Shown here piece after piece: positions 1-11,435 of a stretch of DNA of 64,000 nt. This stretch comes from Picochlorum sp. 'celeri'. Taxonomy: Eukaryota; Chlorophyta; Trebouxiophyceae. A program made the position numbers and the translations under genes. The stretch spans positions 1 to 64,000 of the forward strand of contig JAACMV010000003.1 of NCBI GenBank assembly GCA_010909725.1. The letters run 5' to 3'. Under the pieces are notes generated by a model. It worked only from the letters and a program-made list of their open reading frames with translations, searched no databases and was not told where the DNA came from. Each line of letters starts with the position of its first letter. Within the stretch, counting starts at the first letter, position 1.

Positions 1-1967
1 TTACCTACGTCGTTCTCCCGGGCCAAGGGTAATGAGGGTAAATAAGACAATATTCACACCCAGTCCACTCGGCCACGCCACAAATAAACACAATTTCTAA
101 ATAAAACAAATAATAAACTACCCAAAAATATGAAAACATCCAAAAAAGACAAAATAAATCACAAAAATAACACCCACAACAAGACCAAAATACCCTAACC
201 AAAAAACACACGCCAACCAAAAAACACGCCAAAATAACAAAAAAATAGATCATAATACCCTTTATATATGATAATGATAATGAGAACATGCACAACAACA
301 ATCCACACCACCAATAATAACACGACACGACAAGAAGAACGACCTGGAGATAGATAGGAGAGACTCACAGACAACATCTCATATCTGAGAGATAGAGAAC
401 GGTACAACGATAGGAAGAAGAAGGCAAGTGTATGAAAAGAATAAAAATAAAGAAAAGACATCATCATGAAACAAGAACAAGAATGAAATAAAAACAAATC
501 GTCGTCTTCACAACAACAATACTGCTCAACAAGCTGCTCCACCAGACCTGAGCGACGGCGACAACAAGACCAGAGAGAGAGCAGTTTCAGTGTCCTGTTA
601 CAACGTCTACACAGTATGTTCCCAATAGTAGTAATAGTAGGAGTATAATTACGAGATATCGTTAAAGAAAAAAAAGGGGGGAACACTCGTGTGTGTGGTG
701 TCATAGATAAGAAAGACTGCTGTTTTTATAGCTCCTCTCCAGCCCTGGCTGCTGTGTGTGCGTCCTCATCCAGGCTTCCTCGCATCAGAAGAGGTCTTTG
801 ATGGGAAGGATCTGCTGGGAACAAGGTAAGAAGAATACCAATAAAAATAAGAAGAAGAAACACCCATCAGTAAAAAAAAAACTCCCACACCCAGTGCAAA
901 ACATACAGTGGTCTGCTGCCACATGTCTGGAAGAAGAGGGAGCATCTCGGAACAAGAAGAATAGCGATCTTCCCATCACCACCACTTGACTTGACTGGCC
1001 ACCACGAAAAAAATACCAACCAAACCAATCAAAAGGGCGTTGTATAAAAAAACAGCAACGCTATTTACAACAACAAGAACAAGAGCAACCACACACGACA
1101 GAAAATTGCACGCACAAATATGCACTGACCAACGAGAGTTGGGCCACGTCACATGCAAGAACACATTCCTCATCAATAATGCCACAACCAACGATCTCTC
1201 GACACATTTTAAAAAATAACACTATACTACCCAAAGCGTTGCACACCACGTGAAACGACTCGGACACCACACACGACAAGCTCTACTACTGTTACTGCTA
1301 CTGCTGCTGCTACAACACGAGAAAACAGAACAACAAAGCAAAGCAATCAAAAGAAGATAATATCTCATACCAGTTACAGCTAGTTAGAGAAATAGTAATA
1401 ATGATACTAACATGCACAATAATCGATATGAGCAAGCAGCCAATAATAACAGGACAAAACACAAATACACACACACAAGCAGAAGATAAGAACCTGGAGA
1501 TCGACTCACAGACAAGATATGAGGTAGAGAGAGGTACAATAAGAAGTATATGAAAAGACATGAGACATGAAAAAGAATGAAAAAGATCGTCTCCTTTACA
1601 ACAACAATAACAACAAGAAGCAAGCTGTGGCACGCACTACTTGTCACAGTAACGTTGCACCAATGCTGGAGCAACTAGCATCTCAGTATCATCAGTATGC
1701 ATGGCACATTGTCCTACTTAGACTTCACGTGTTGCAATGAGCATAGTAGGATAGTAATATCGCTTCTTTGGGGAAGATCTCGTCGTGTTTTAAAGACTGC
1801 TCCACAGCTCTCCCCTCTTTTCCTCCTGGCTTTGCTGTGTGCCTCCACACCCAGGCTTTTTTCCCTATCAAACTAGGTCTTGGAAGAAGGGGTGAGCGAT
1901 GAATAAGATAACATCACGATGATATCTTCGGTCAGACTCCCCTTGTGATGGGAGATGAAAAAAGCAC
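1..1967. repeat. Gene-free, A-rich repeat region with two degenerate copies of a ~1.1-kb-spaced unit
   Basis: No credible gene is visible; long frames here are low-complexity. Two stretches resemble each other at about 1.1-kb spacing. Positions ~270-880 and ~1,390-1,900 share, in the same order, a CCAATAATAACA segment, CCTGGAGAT followed by GACTCACAGACA, a TATGAAAAGA block, an ACAACAACAATA block, and a GCTGTGTG...CCAGGC segment followed by AGGTCTT. A third partial copy of the last part lies at ~3,250-3,430. The copies differ by many small indels, so this is an old duplicated repeat. Confidence 0.55.
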
Positions 1968-2201
1968 GCTGAGTGTGGCCGAGCGGTTAAGACGTGTGGG
2001 CTCTCTGGCCCATGGTCGTCCTTTTTTATTGTCTTCATTTACGGATGCACACGCCTGAAAAAGAAAAAAGCCCGACTTGATCCACTGTCCCTGCTGTATA
2101 AATGGACCTATCTGGCACCTTCCATAGTTTCCTTGGATACATTCAACACTTGGTAGTAGTAGCACCGCAGATGTGACCCTAAACAGAAAACGCACTCAGC
2201 C
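1968..2201 (+). repeat. tRNA-like A-box head of a dispersed (SINE-like) repeat
   Basis: The start GCTGAGTG followed by TGGCCGAGCGGTTAAG matches a class II tRNA 5' end with its internal A box. An 8-nt perfect complement, CACTCAGC, occurs at 2,193-2,200 and is followed by CACC and a T run. Between them there is no convincing T arm or B box and the length (~230 nt) is too great for a tRNA, so I do not call a tRNA gene. A second copy of the A-box phrase (GTGTGGCCGAGCGGT) lies at ~3,429, is preceded by the same CCTCGGTCA...GTGATGGGA context, and is followed at ~3,509 by a B-box-like GGGGTTCAACTT. This suggests a tRNA-derived short repeat family. Confidence 0.35.
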
Positions 2202-3229
2202 ACCTTTTTGCACACAAGGCGTCATGTGGCCTCGGCGGTCCCACACCCTTGCCACTCACCGGCAGTGCATAGCAGTATTGGTTGGTGTTGGTTAATTGGA
2301 CAAATATAACAATATTAAGGGCCATTTCAGTCGGTGCCGAGTCGAATGGATCTCACGAACCGACGTTGGTCTATTCCGATCGCGTCGCGACGGTTGGGAC
2401 GAACACGCCCAGAATCGTCCTTCATGGGCATAGAGGAGCATCATTCTTGCTTTAAAAATATATATGAGTCAAAAGAGCGAATGGCCGACCACCACGGAGC
2501 ACAACAGGGTTCCAACAATAACCACCCCACGGGAATGTCAACAACAAGTACAACGGTGCCAACAGGCCACGACCTCCTTCTCCCAGGTTTTCCACCCTCT
2601 ATCTTATGTATGTATATATATCTTTCAAGAAAATCCTGCGCTCCCTCCAATCAAACTCACACGGGTTGCTTTGCCCAGAGCTTGTTGCGAATTCTGTTGT
2701 GAACATTGGTGGTGAATGCGACGCGAACTCGCCTACTGCTGCTGGCAAGGGATAATGGGAAAGCTCTTTACACGGCTATTTCTTCTCATGAAGTCCATAT
2801 GAGATGCCTAAAGTCGGCAAACCACGGGTAAAAGCTCTCAACCTTCGAGTCTGAGGCAACTGCTTGTGCTTTGATTCCTGGCCCATTGCAAAAACCTGCG
2901 GTGGCCAAGGTGGGTCCTCGCCATGTACATGCGCCATCTGGCTCCTTGCATATGTTTTTCGGATACATGTAAGGCGTAGTAGCACCACAGACGCGACGAT
3001 ATAGTGCTCACGTGCCCAAACTCGTATCCCAAGCGTTGGGAAGTGACTCCCAGACACACCCCTCGCTATCTGGTCGGTCGTCGCGAGTATGGCAAATCCG
3101 GGAGAGGGCATTTGAGATATTAGATATACAAGCCTGCTGAATGCGACAGACCCAGAGGAAGATGTCTCATGCGGCCAGAAAAGTGACCCCATGCCAAAAG
3201 TTTGAGGTTCTGAACACCCCTTTACATCG

Positions 3230-3530
3230 CCGCTCATCCTGAACAGCTGGCTCTGTGTGTGTGTATGTGCTCCACATCCACTCCCATCAAAAGATGTCTT
3301 CGATGGAGAGAGCCGTGAAGAACAAGAAAAATCCACGACATCCTCGGTCAAACATTTTGTGGTGATGGGAAGAAGAACGAAAACATGCCACAAAAAAAAA
3401 AAAAAAAAATAAAAAAAATTGCAGCATGAGTGTGTGGCCGAGCGGTGTCCAAGGTCATCCTTTTTTATTGTCCTCATTTACGGACGAACACCACGTCCGA
3501 GAAGACCGGGGTTCAACTTGGTCCTACTTT
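3230..3530 (+). repeat. Second copy of the dispersed tRNA-headed repeat
   Basis: The order of motifs repeats that at 1,830-2,060: a CTGTGTGTG/CCACATCCACTCC segment, an AGATGTCTTCGATGG segment, CATCCTCGGTCAAAC, GTGATGGGAAGA, then the A-box phrase and a T-rich TTTTTTATTGTCCTCATTTACGGA tract also present at ~2,018-2,043. A further fragment with the CATCCTCGGTC...ATGTGGATGGGCC order is at ~4,528-4,560. Function unknown; old dispersed repeat. Confidence 0.45.
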
Positions 3531-3589
3531 TTTTATTGTGTTTGTTTACGGAGAGTTCTCCGTACGACACGAGCTGCTGTACGAGACCG

Positions 3590-4310
3590 TTGGGGGTGCA
3601 CCCCAACCACCTCCTCCTGGTTGACTAGTCACCACAGCATGGCAGCCAAACAGCACACTACCACCAAGAAAAATTTTGGGCCCGTTTTTTTTTTCGAACG
3701 GAAAGCGCCTAATTTTTCAAGTCAATCAAGAGGGCTCTCCTATTTTTTTGGGGGGGGGGGGGACCACATCAATATCGGGTCCGCCGCCATTGGCGGATTT
3801 TTTTTTTTTTTCGGGTAGGGTACAACAAAGAGCCCCTAATTTTTTCAAGTCAATCAAGGGGGCTCTCCTATTTTTTTTTTGGGGGGTGCACCCCAACCAC
3901 CACTGGGTGAGTTTTTTGGGGGGCCACAGCATGGCATGGCATGCTGCGCAGCCAAACAGCACACGACCACCAAGAAAAATTTTGGGCCAGCCATTGGCGG
4001 CGTTGTTTTTTCGTAACAGAGAGCCACTATTTTTTTCAAGCCGATCAGGGGGGGCTCTCCCTATTTTTATTTTTTATTTTTTGTGGGGGGAACCACCACT
4101 GGGTGATTGGTGCACCCACGTGGGTGCACAGCGTGGCAGCACCCCACAGCACACGACCACAAAACAAAACATTTCGGGCCCGCCGCCATGGGCGTTTTTT
4201 TTTTTCGTAACAGAGAGCCACTATTTTTTCAAGCCGATCAGGGGGGGCTCCCCTATTTTTTTTATTTCCTCCGCCCCCCCAACGGCGTGGCTCACCACGG
4301 ATACGTAGCA
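3590..4310 (+). repeat. Tandem repeat of ~150-200 bp units with T runs, G runs and GTGCAC palindromes
   Basis: About four diverged units follow one another. Each carries some of: GGGTGCACCCC or a similar GTGCAC palindrome, CACAGCATGGCA, AGCACACGACCACCAAGAAAA, TTTTGGGCC, a long T run, AGAGCC, TTTTTTCAAG(T/C)C(A/G)ATCA, GGGGGGCTCTCC and another T run. In all frames the encoded peptides are low-complexity. No gene. Confidence 0.7.
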
Positions 4311-5265
4311 TAGTATACTACTACAGTGGGAGGTCTCCCTTCCTCAACCATTGGTTTTATTTTTTTAATTACGAAAGTTTTTGGCTTTTTCTCCTTGTGT
4401 GTTGCATCATTTTTTGTGCAACGCATATATTATTAAACTGTATGTAATTGCGCATCTTTTGATATTAGTTTCACGCTCAATGATGCGGTATCCGCGACAA
4501 ACGGGGCGAATGTTAGTTGGGCCGTGACACATCCTCGGTCGAATGATCATGTGGATGGGCCGACACGAAATTCGGGTACATGCGTGGGCTCGTCGCCTCA
4601 TCCGGTGGGGCATTAGTACCGGTATTGTTTGTTTCCTTTCACCCTTGCCATCATCACGTATAATTTATCACGAATTACTAGTACTTCCTCGTGGATGTCG
4701 TGTTGGTAGGGCGGGAGTGTGGGCGTACACAGCGTCTGGCCAGGGACATCGCAGTGTCCCACGACATGCGACACCGTTGGGGTCCCTACATATACTGTAT
4801 ACTGGGAGGAAAAAAAAAAAAAAAGGCCTTAAACGGTTGTGTGCGTCTGTACATACACGAGTTGGCGCAATGCTTTTGAGAAGAGTTTGGTAGACTCGTG
4901 GGTCTCGTCTTGCCAGATGGCAGGCACGTTTCTTTTCTGATAAAGAAACGAATCAGAAAATTCGTGCCAAAGCTAGATAGTCGTTCAACCACAAGGACAA
5001 CTACCACTGACAGTATAATGGAATGTTCATATCAATTCATCCCACAACCAGTGGGAGGTGTCGAATCTGGTGGAGGTTTGTTTGGAGGAATTTTTTTTTT
5101 TTTTTATCATTCACAGGTTCTTGCAGAAAGGAGAAGATGTTCCAGAACGGTAGGAGACAGAAGGCTGTTGCAAGCCATGCAAACATTCTTTTACTGATGA
5201 ACAAATATGAGACAGGACGTGGTAGGATACCGTGAAGTACTCCCTGTAAATCGAAGATTATTAAT
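4311..5265. other. AT-rich stretch without a recognisable gene
   Basis: Homopolymer runs (A at ~4,811-4,824, T at ~5,092-5,106) and no family-level protein match in six frames. The part after ~4,880 may be decayed 5' sequence of the retroelement that follows, but I could not recognise a zinc-binding or RNase H motif. Confidence 0.4.
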
Positions 5266-5269
5266 CAGA

Positions 5270-5815
5270 AGCCTTATGGCAAGGCTCAACCATGACCCAC
5301 ACCAAAGTACAGATTGAGAAGAAATTACTATGGATTTGGTTTCAGGGTTTACTGGTGTTTTTTTTTGTTGTTGTTGTTGTTGTTGACAAAAAATCAAAGA
5401 TGGTCAGACCAGTACCTATACAGAAAATGGAGTTATGCTACTACCAAATAAAAGAATAGCGAAAGCATCTATCGATACGATATTCAAGTTGCATGGAATG
5501 CAGAAAAGGATCATACCTGATCGAGCATCCACATGTTCTCTGCTGGAGAGTTCTATCATGCAATAGCCCATTTGGAAGAAGCTCAGTGAAAACAACAAAA
5601 AAAAAAAGGAGTCATTGGATCTCGAAGAAGAGAACATGATATTCGAGTCGGAGGTAAAGTTTATGTGGGTACAAAAAAAAAACAAAAAACTTTAGACAAC
5701 AATCTTGGGACCAGGGCAGGCAAAGCTGGTTTTTCCAGATACATTGGCCCTGTGGTTGTCACAGAATTGATTGGCCCTAACGCAGCAAGAATGAATATAT
5801 ATACGTGATTACGAA
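5270..5815 (+). pseudogene. Remnant of a Ty3/gypsy-type retrotransposon integrase
   Basis: Three plus-strand segments in different frames match, in the right order, the integrase of chromovirus-like LTR retrotransposons. At ~5,315-5,350 EEITMDLVSGFTG corresponds to the block around the first catalytic Asp. At ~5,400-5,540 KMVRPVPI is followed by IDTIFKLHGMQKRIIPDRAS, the block holding the second Asp region. At ~5,640-5,805 VGGKVYVGTKK is followed by SRYIGPVVVTELIGPNAAR, the C-terminal SH3-like fold. Frameshifts and in-frame stops separate them, so the element is dead. No LTRs, RT or RNase H are recognisable nearby. It lies 90 bp from the 3' end of the HNH gene on the other strand. Confidence 0.7.
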
Positions 5816-5903
5816 GAATTGCATATGGGTCTGGATGGAAAAGTGTTACTGTAAAAAAATCAAAAAAACAACAAGAAAACAACAACAGGAAGAAACAAAG
5901 AAT

Positions 5904-8900
5904 TCATTGTTTCTGAATGGCCACGAGGAGAAATATCTGCTTCCTGTCCGTCATCCACCGGTACACGAATGGTATTTCCTCGCTATCGCGCTCGACATCG
6001 TAGTACACCCTGTTCTTCATGACTGGTCGAGAATGGAAGCCATTTTTTCGGGAGGCCCTGGAGAACGGCTCCAGACCCATCTCCGACATCATGTGCCTGA
6101 TCATCAGATTGCGAGGCCGGCCTTCGATGTCGCGGGTTCTGGCCGGGGGGTAGGCAAGATCCACCCAGCCGTCGCTCCCTGGTGCCCTGTTGACGTTCTC
6201 ACGCACCAGCCGCAGGCCTTGACCTCCTCCTTGCGGCGCGGTGGACGCCTCGCCCCGCAGCGAGTGCAGGAGGAATTGGTTCAGGTCGTGCACCACGCCT
6301 TTCTCTCCGTACTCGTCGGAATAGCCGAGCAGGTAGGCCCGAGCCTTGAAGACGACATTGACGCGTGGGCGGGGGCGCCGCTCCACGCCGGCTGCCTTCA
6401 TGGCGCTGTCCAACAGGGCCTTGGTGAACACGTGCACGCACCACGGGGCCCCCCTCAACGGGTAGCGGTGGTACGTGACATTCGCGTGCATGCCAACAAT
6501 GTTCTTCTCGGCATCGGCAACTCCACAAGCGCGTAGGTAGGCAGCGAGAGATTTTTGGGGCGCGCCAGAAAAGCCGACGAATTCCAGGCAGGCGTACTCC
6601 CTCTTGTCCAGCAGGCCCTGGATCTGGCTGACGGTGGTGGCGACGGCGGCGGCGGGGCGGCCAGCCCTCCCTTTGAACAGGTACTCGTCGAAAAAGTCCG
6701 CATTGCTCGACACGAACTCTGGCAAGGTGAACGAGACGGACTGGGCCAGTCCCTCCGCCTCTGCCAGGCCACCACCACCGTCCGGCGGGGGAGCCACCCT
6801 CGCAATGACATACACGGGACGAAAAGCTCCCTTCCTCGTGGCCTTTTCGTATTCCAGAGACACCCCCCTGTACGACTCATTTTCCAGCACCGCGGCGTTG
6901 TCTACCAGCTGCTTTCGGAGGGACGCCGCCTTCGGGTGGTCCCGCTGGAACCCCAGGTCGCCGAAGGCGAAATGAACGGCAGCCATGATGCTGTCGAACG
7001 ACGCAGCGGACGACGCCCCACTGGCCTTTGGCGTGTACCTGAGCATTGCTCGGGGTTTGCCGCCGCCCGCACCTCCCTCCTCCGCTCGTCCCTTCTCTCT
7101 TCTGGAAGGCTGCTGGATGTCACACATTCCGAGACGCCACAGGTTGTAGTGGATTCCGGTCGACCCGACGGCCAGCGAGAGCCACGAGCGGACGGTGCCG
7201 ATGTGAACGTGGCCCACGCCGTGGTCGACGAGCATGGCCTGGACCTCGGTGGGGCTCAGGTGCAGACGCCCCTGGAGGGTGGGGGTGTCGAACAAGATAC
7301 CATACTTCCCACTCGGCACAACCACCTCCCGCTTCCGAGCTCTCCTCGTGATGGACACGCCCTCCTCGTGCAACAGACTCTTCCCGTTCCGGTTGAGGAA
7401 ATAGGCACGAACGAGCCCGTAGATCCATGCCCTCGTGGGAGTCGTCCCGCGCGGGAGGTATTTTTTCAACCGTGCCACGAGGCCCTCGGTGTGCTCCATC
7501 CACGCCACCACCTGCCACAACCCTCGGCACGCGCCGCTGGCGTGCTCTCCGAAGGTCGCCTCGAACAGGTTGGTGCTCGAGACGGACCCGAAGAGGCGGT
7601 AGACGTCGAGGAGCTGGTGACGATGCGCGGCTGGCTGCCTGCTCCCGAACGCCTCGGCGACGCAGCGCCGCCTCCTCTCCTCCGCCTCGTGGGGATTCAA
7701 CACGGAGTCGTTGAGGCTGCCATATATCCGTGCGGCCTCCATCTGGACCCCAAAAAACGTCCCCAGCATCGTTGCCAATGCCTTCCTCCCGATCACCACA
7801 CCCTCGCCACACGCCCCGCTGTGGCGGTCCCTGAACGTGTACCCGTACAGCCCCTTCAAGCGGTCCACGTCATCGTCGTCGACATCATCGTCGTCGTCGA
7901 CATCATCATCGTCGTCGTGTTCCTCTTCTGGACGTTCCGGGAGGCGGACGACCTCGATGCATGGCCTGAGCGCCTGCGGGAGGCCGCCGCGCCCGAACCA
8001 CCCCAGGACAGTCGAGTCGGCATACTCCTGAAACTCCTTCGGGTACCCCCTCTCCCTCATGGCGGCCTTGATTGGCGCGACCGCCTCCACCAGGCAGTCC
8101 GCCCGAACCGAAATAGCTGGCAGGTCCGTCTTGCCTTCGTACGGATGCACCAGCACCTCGATTCGAACACCACACGCAGCAGCCGTGTTTCCCCGGTTGC
8201 ACAGCAACCGAAGATTCTCGGGGTCGTTGTTCCCCTTATTCTGATCAATGTGATCGGTCGTCAGACGCCGCACGCGCCCACCGGCGTCCCAGAGCATCTT
8301 GACTTGCACCCCTCTGCCGTCGGCCGTCGGCCGGGCCACCTCCCCCAAGCCAGCGCCTCCTCCTCCCTCCACCGCGACTGCCGATCCCGTCCTCGCCACC
8401 TGATGATACAACCTCGTGAAGGAAATTGCCGTATGAATGAGGCATTCCGTTCCGGCCACAGTCAGTGTGCGATAGTGCTGCTGTGGTGTGGTTTTAAGAG
8501 GCCGATCCAAAAAGAGCCACGAACCGTCCCTTGGTCTCCAGATGCACTTTTCTTCCACGTAGAGAAACATCGTGGGGTCAACTTCGAGATCCACCCACAA
8601 AGGTTCGTCCCTTGCCCCCTGTTTGAATTGACGGTACACCTCGCGGGACATCCCGCCCTCCTCCAGCCTGGCCATGGCAAGTCCCTCGTCTTCCATGCAC
8701 GCCGACGCCACCTCCTGCCGAGCCGTGTCCAGGTCACCGAACGGGATAAACAGGGGGTCGTCCACCACGCTCTCGGTCAAGAACGTCTCCCTATTGCGAG
8801 GGCGCTTGTTGGCGGCCTGCTGGGCCCCGGTGGCCAGTTGCACCAATGCAGGCTGATTATAGGCGTGGTTCCTGGTCAGGTGGTCCACGCTCAGACCCTC

Positions 8901-10367
8901 CTCCCACAACAGCCATTCGAACTCTTCCATGGGCAGGTCGTACTTGGCCATGGCCGTCACATGCCACAACGAGTAACAGCGCGTCTCGGAACCATTCCAG
9001 AATCGGACGCCCAAGAAGCCACGAGAATTCACCGGGTGCAGAAAGGCTGCGGTGTCGGTGTTGGTGATGCAGCGACCTTCTGCCGTGACGTACAGCATCC
9101 TGGTATCGTTGTATCCCAAAGACACCCTATTGAAGAAGAAATCCTCGGCCAAGACGTGGCGCGTGGCCCCGTGGTTCTCTTTGTCGGCACCCGGCAGCAA
9201 CACATGGGAGCAAACCATTGCCCCCCAGCCCCGAGCATCCACCGAATACGTGAGCGCACCAAAGTGCAGCAACGCACACACCACTTTCTCGACGCTCATG
9301 CTGAGCCCTTCGGGGGTGTATTCCAGCATGTCGACGCCGTGCCGCAGAAAGACGGTACCAGCTGCTCTGTCCGGAATCGGGTCACACATGTCCTCGGCCC
9401 GGGTCACACACGTCCACGCGTGGCGCGCACCCTCTGGAATCAGGGCGAGCACGCAATCGGTCAATGTCGACCAGGCGTGGCTGCCGGCATTGCTCCCCGT
9501 CGAGCAGTAGATGCGCAAAAACGTCTCGTGCATTTCTTCCAGACCACCAGCAAACGAGCAGGACAGCAGCGCCAGAAGGGCCACTTCGATGGGCAAACAC
9601 CTACACAAATCCTCGTCGGACAGCACAACCTCGCCGAGCTTGGCACGACGCCTGGTATACGTAGCGTCCGTCGCAGGCACCCGACGGCCGCAGTGGTCCC
9701 ACACCATGCACAGCTTGCGCACGTCTTCCAGCGCTGCCGACAGCTGGTCGCCGTCATCACGATAAAAGTACTTTGCAGAGGCCTCTTGCGAGGACAGCAC
9801 GTCGACGACCGGCACGCGTCGTGCCCCAACACCGCCGGTGTTGCAGTCGGTGGTGAGACCTCTCAAGGTCCCGAGAAAGCCTGCAAGGCCACCAGCGCGT
9901 CCCGACGCTCTCAACCGACCATCGACGAAAGGGCCCAGACTGCCAAACACGTCCGGCGCCTTCTGGCCTTCCTCCCGTTCCCCGCCACCTGCAACACACC
10001 ACCATAATAACTGATATTAGTATCGGTACGAGCGGTACCATCCGACAATCAGTCAACCAAGAAGCCAATCGAAGAACGCACCCGGTCCATGCAGGTCGGT
10101 TGCCCCAGGTGGTGGCAGAGGGACGGGTGCCACGGTCCCCAGAAGAAGAGACCGTTGACCAGCTGCCACGCTGGGCCCCCCCTCCCCCGTGGTCGCCCGA
10201 GCCCGTTTCTGCAACAGCAACCATGATCATCGTCATTGCAACTATACATAGTACGAGGAATGAAACGCAAGGCCGACGGCGGTGACGACGGCCGGGACGC
10301 ACCTCGACCCCCTGAACTGTCCCAGTGCGCCTCTTTTTGAATTCGACAGCGGCGTGTCAGCCCTCAT
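5904..10367 (-). CDS. Very large protein with two HNH nuclease modules (function unknown)
   Basis: The uninterrupted frame 5,904-9,988 gives about 1,360 residues. Two HNH-type modules are visible. The first, at ~350-382 of the frame starting at 9,950, has a VDHLTRNHAYN core ending in QQAANKR. The second, at ~560-592, has TDHIDQNKGNNDPENLRLL. Both resemble the HNH fold of homing-type and giant-virus nucleases with their upstream DNA-binding segment. An Asp/Val-rich run coded by GTC/ATC repeats lies at ~675-696. The rest has no family I recognise. The large frame has no ATG near its left end but opens behind a TTGCAG at 9,989. Upstream GT...AG candidates (exons 10,303-10,367 and 10,082-10,208) give a possible ATG at 10,367; only one of several joints keeps frame, so the 5' end is uncertain. 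The gene is GC-rich against AT-rich flanks. A 1,150-codon antisense frame is a shadow. Confidence 0.6.
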
Positions 10368-11363
10368 GATGACCCCTGAATGCATGTATATGATACTTGT
10401 AATATATATACGCGTACAGACAGACGAACCCTCGTCGGATGGGGCGACGAACAGTCGCACTGAAAGAAAGTTTCGCGCGACACGCACACGCACCTGTTCC
10501 GTATGATATGATACGCACCGATACCACTCTGCAGAGCTATGACTCTAGTGGTATGTATAATAATAATAAACTCTTGATAACTGCCGCTGACGGCATAGAG
10601 GCGCCCAACAAAACAGAGCCACGGAGGTCTGGTTACCGGTTGTTAGTTCATCAGGGCCCATGGCCGAGGCCTCCTCCCAGGAGGTGTCGTTCACTCAATA
10701 CTACAATGCTCACAGCCCTCATGGCATGAGCAGCCATGAGGGCCTCCACACCTATCCCGACACCGCCCCCCTCAGATGGACGCTCGTCGTGTTGTACATC
10801 CTTTCGATACATAATCCATTCTCTTTTTCTTTGTTTTGCCCTGATTTGATTTCTCTTCTTGTTCAACAGGGGTGCCGCAAGACGGCATGGCAGGATCATG
10901 CCTACTACCCTCCACGTCTTTTACGCATCCAGGGACATATGCCTGGATGCGTACCATCATCATGACCATAAATAACTCCAACAAAAAGAAAAAAAAAGCA
11001 CCTCGCGCCAAGCCCTTGCGCGTGGCACCACCACACCAAGCAAACTCCGACACGGCCATGCGAGCTCGTTTCTCGAGAAACACCCTTCCTCGGCCACGGT
11101 GCACGGACCTATCGTCGTGCTCATATTATTTGATCTGGTGATCAAAATGATAATAATAATGATAACAACAATAACAGTAATAATCCCATCCATACATATA
11201 CATGGTGTGTAACTGCGCTGCGTGGAGGAGGGTCCTCATTCATGAGGATAGCGAACAAGTTTTCCTTTGGAACACTTGTTTCAAAAGGAAAAAAAAAATT
11301 AGAGAGAGGAGGAAACTTTCTTAATGTTTTATTTAAGGAAGAAAAGTTCCTTAATTGAAAAAA
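10368..11363. other. Intergenic stretch with perfect palindromes, no gene supported
   Basis: Short frames on both strands are not protein-like. It contains a perfect 12-bp inverted repeat with an 8-nt loop at 10,924-10,955 (TACGCATCCAGG / CCTGGATGCGTA), a perfect 14-bp palindrome GTTTCTCGAGAAAC at 11,068-11,081, and a TCCTCAT/ATGAGGA hairpin near 11,231. The T/C-rich tract ending in CAG at ~10,820-10,870 looks like a 3' splice site but I found no exon pair to go with it. Confidence 0.4.
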
Positions 11364-11435
11364 CGTCAGGCCAGGGAATTGAACCCTGATCTCCTGCGTG
11401 ACAGGCAGGAATACTAACCATTATACTAACCCGAC
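11364..11435 (-). tRNA. tRNA-Asp (GTC)
   Basis: Read on the minus strand, the 72-nt sequence starts GTCGGGTTAGTATAATGG and folds as a normal tRNA: acceptor GTCGGGT with GCCTGAC (one G-T and one T-G pair), D arm TTAGTATAATGGTTAGTA, anticodon stem CCTGC/GCAGG around CTGTCAC (anticodon GTC), and T arm CAGGG TTCAATT CCCTG. The discriminator base is G and a T run follows directly, as expected for RNA polymerase III termination. There is no intron. It stands alone at the 3' side of the LINE copies. Confidence 0.95.

Noticed and set aside
1..60. Telomere repeat at the window start
   Set aside because: AAGGGTAATGAGGGTAAA resembles telomere text only loosely and does not repeat.
1968..2201. tRNA-Leu/Ser gene with an intron
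   Set aside because: A good A box and complementary ends exist, but there is no anticodon arm of proper geometry and no T arm; the same head recurs in a repeat.
6555..10007. 1,150-codon plus-strand frame opposite the HNH gene
   Set aside because: It is the antisense of a GC-rich coding frame, has no family motif, and is rich in His/Arg/Gln as expected of a shadow.
10660..10965. Plus-strand frame starting MAEASSQEVSF
   Set aside because: Low similarity to anything, overlapping minus-strand frames are equally long, and no exon partner was found despite a splice-like tract at ~10,860.
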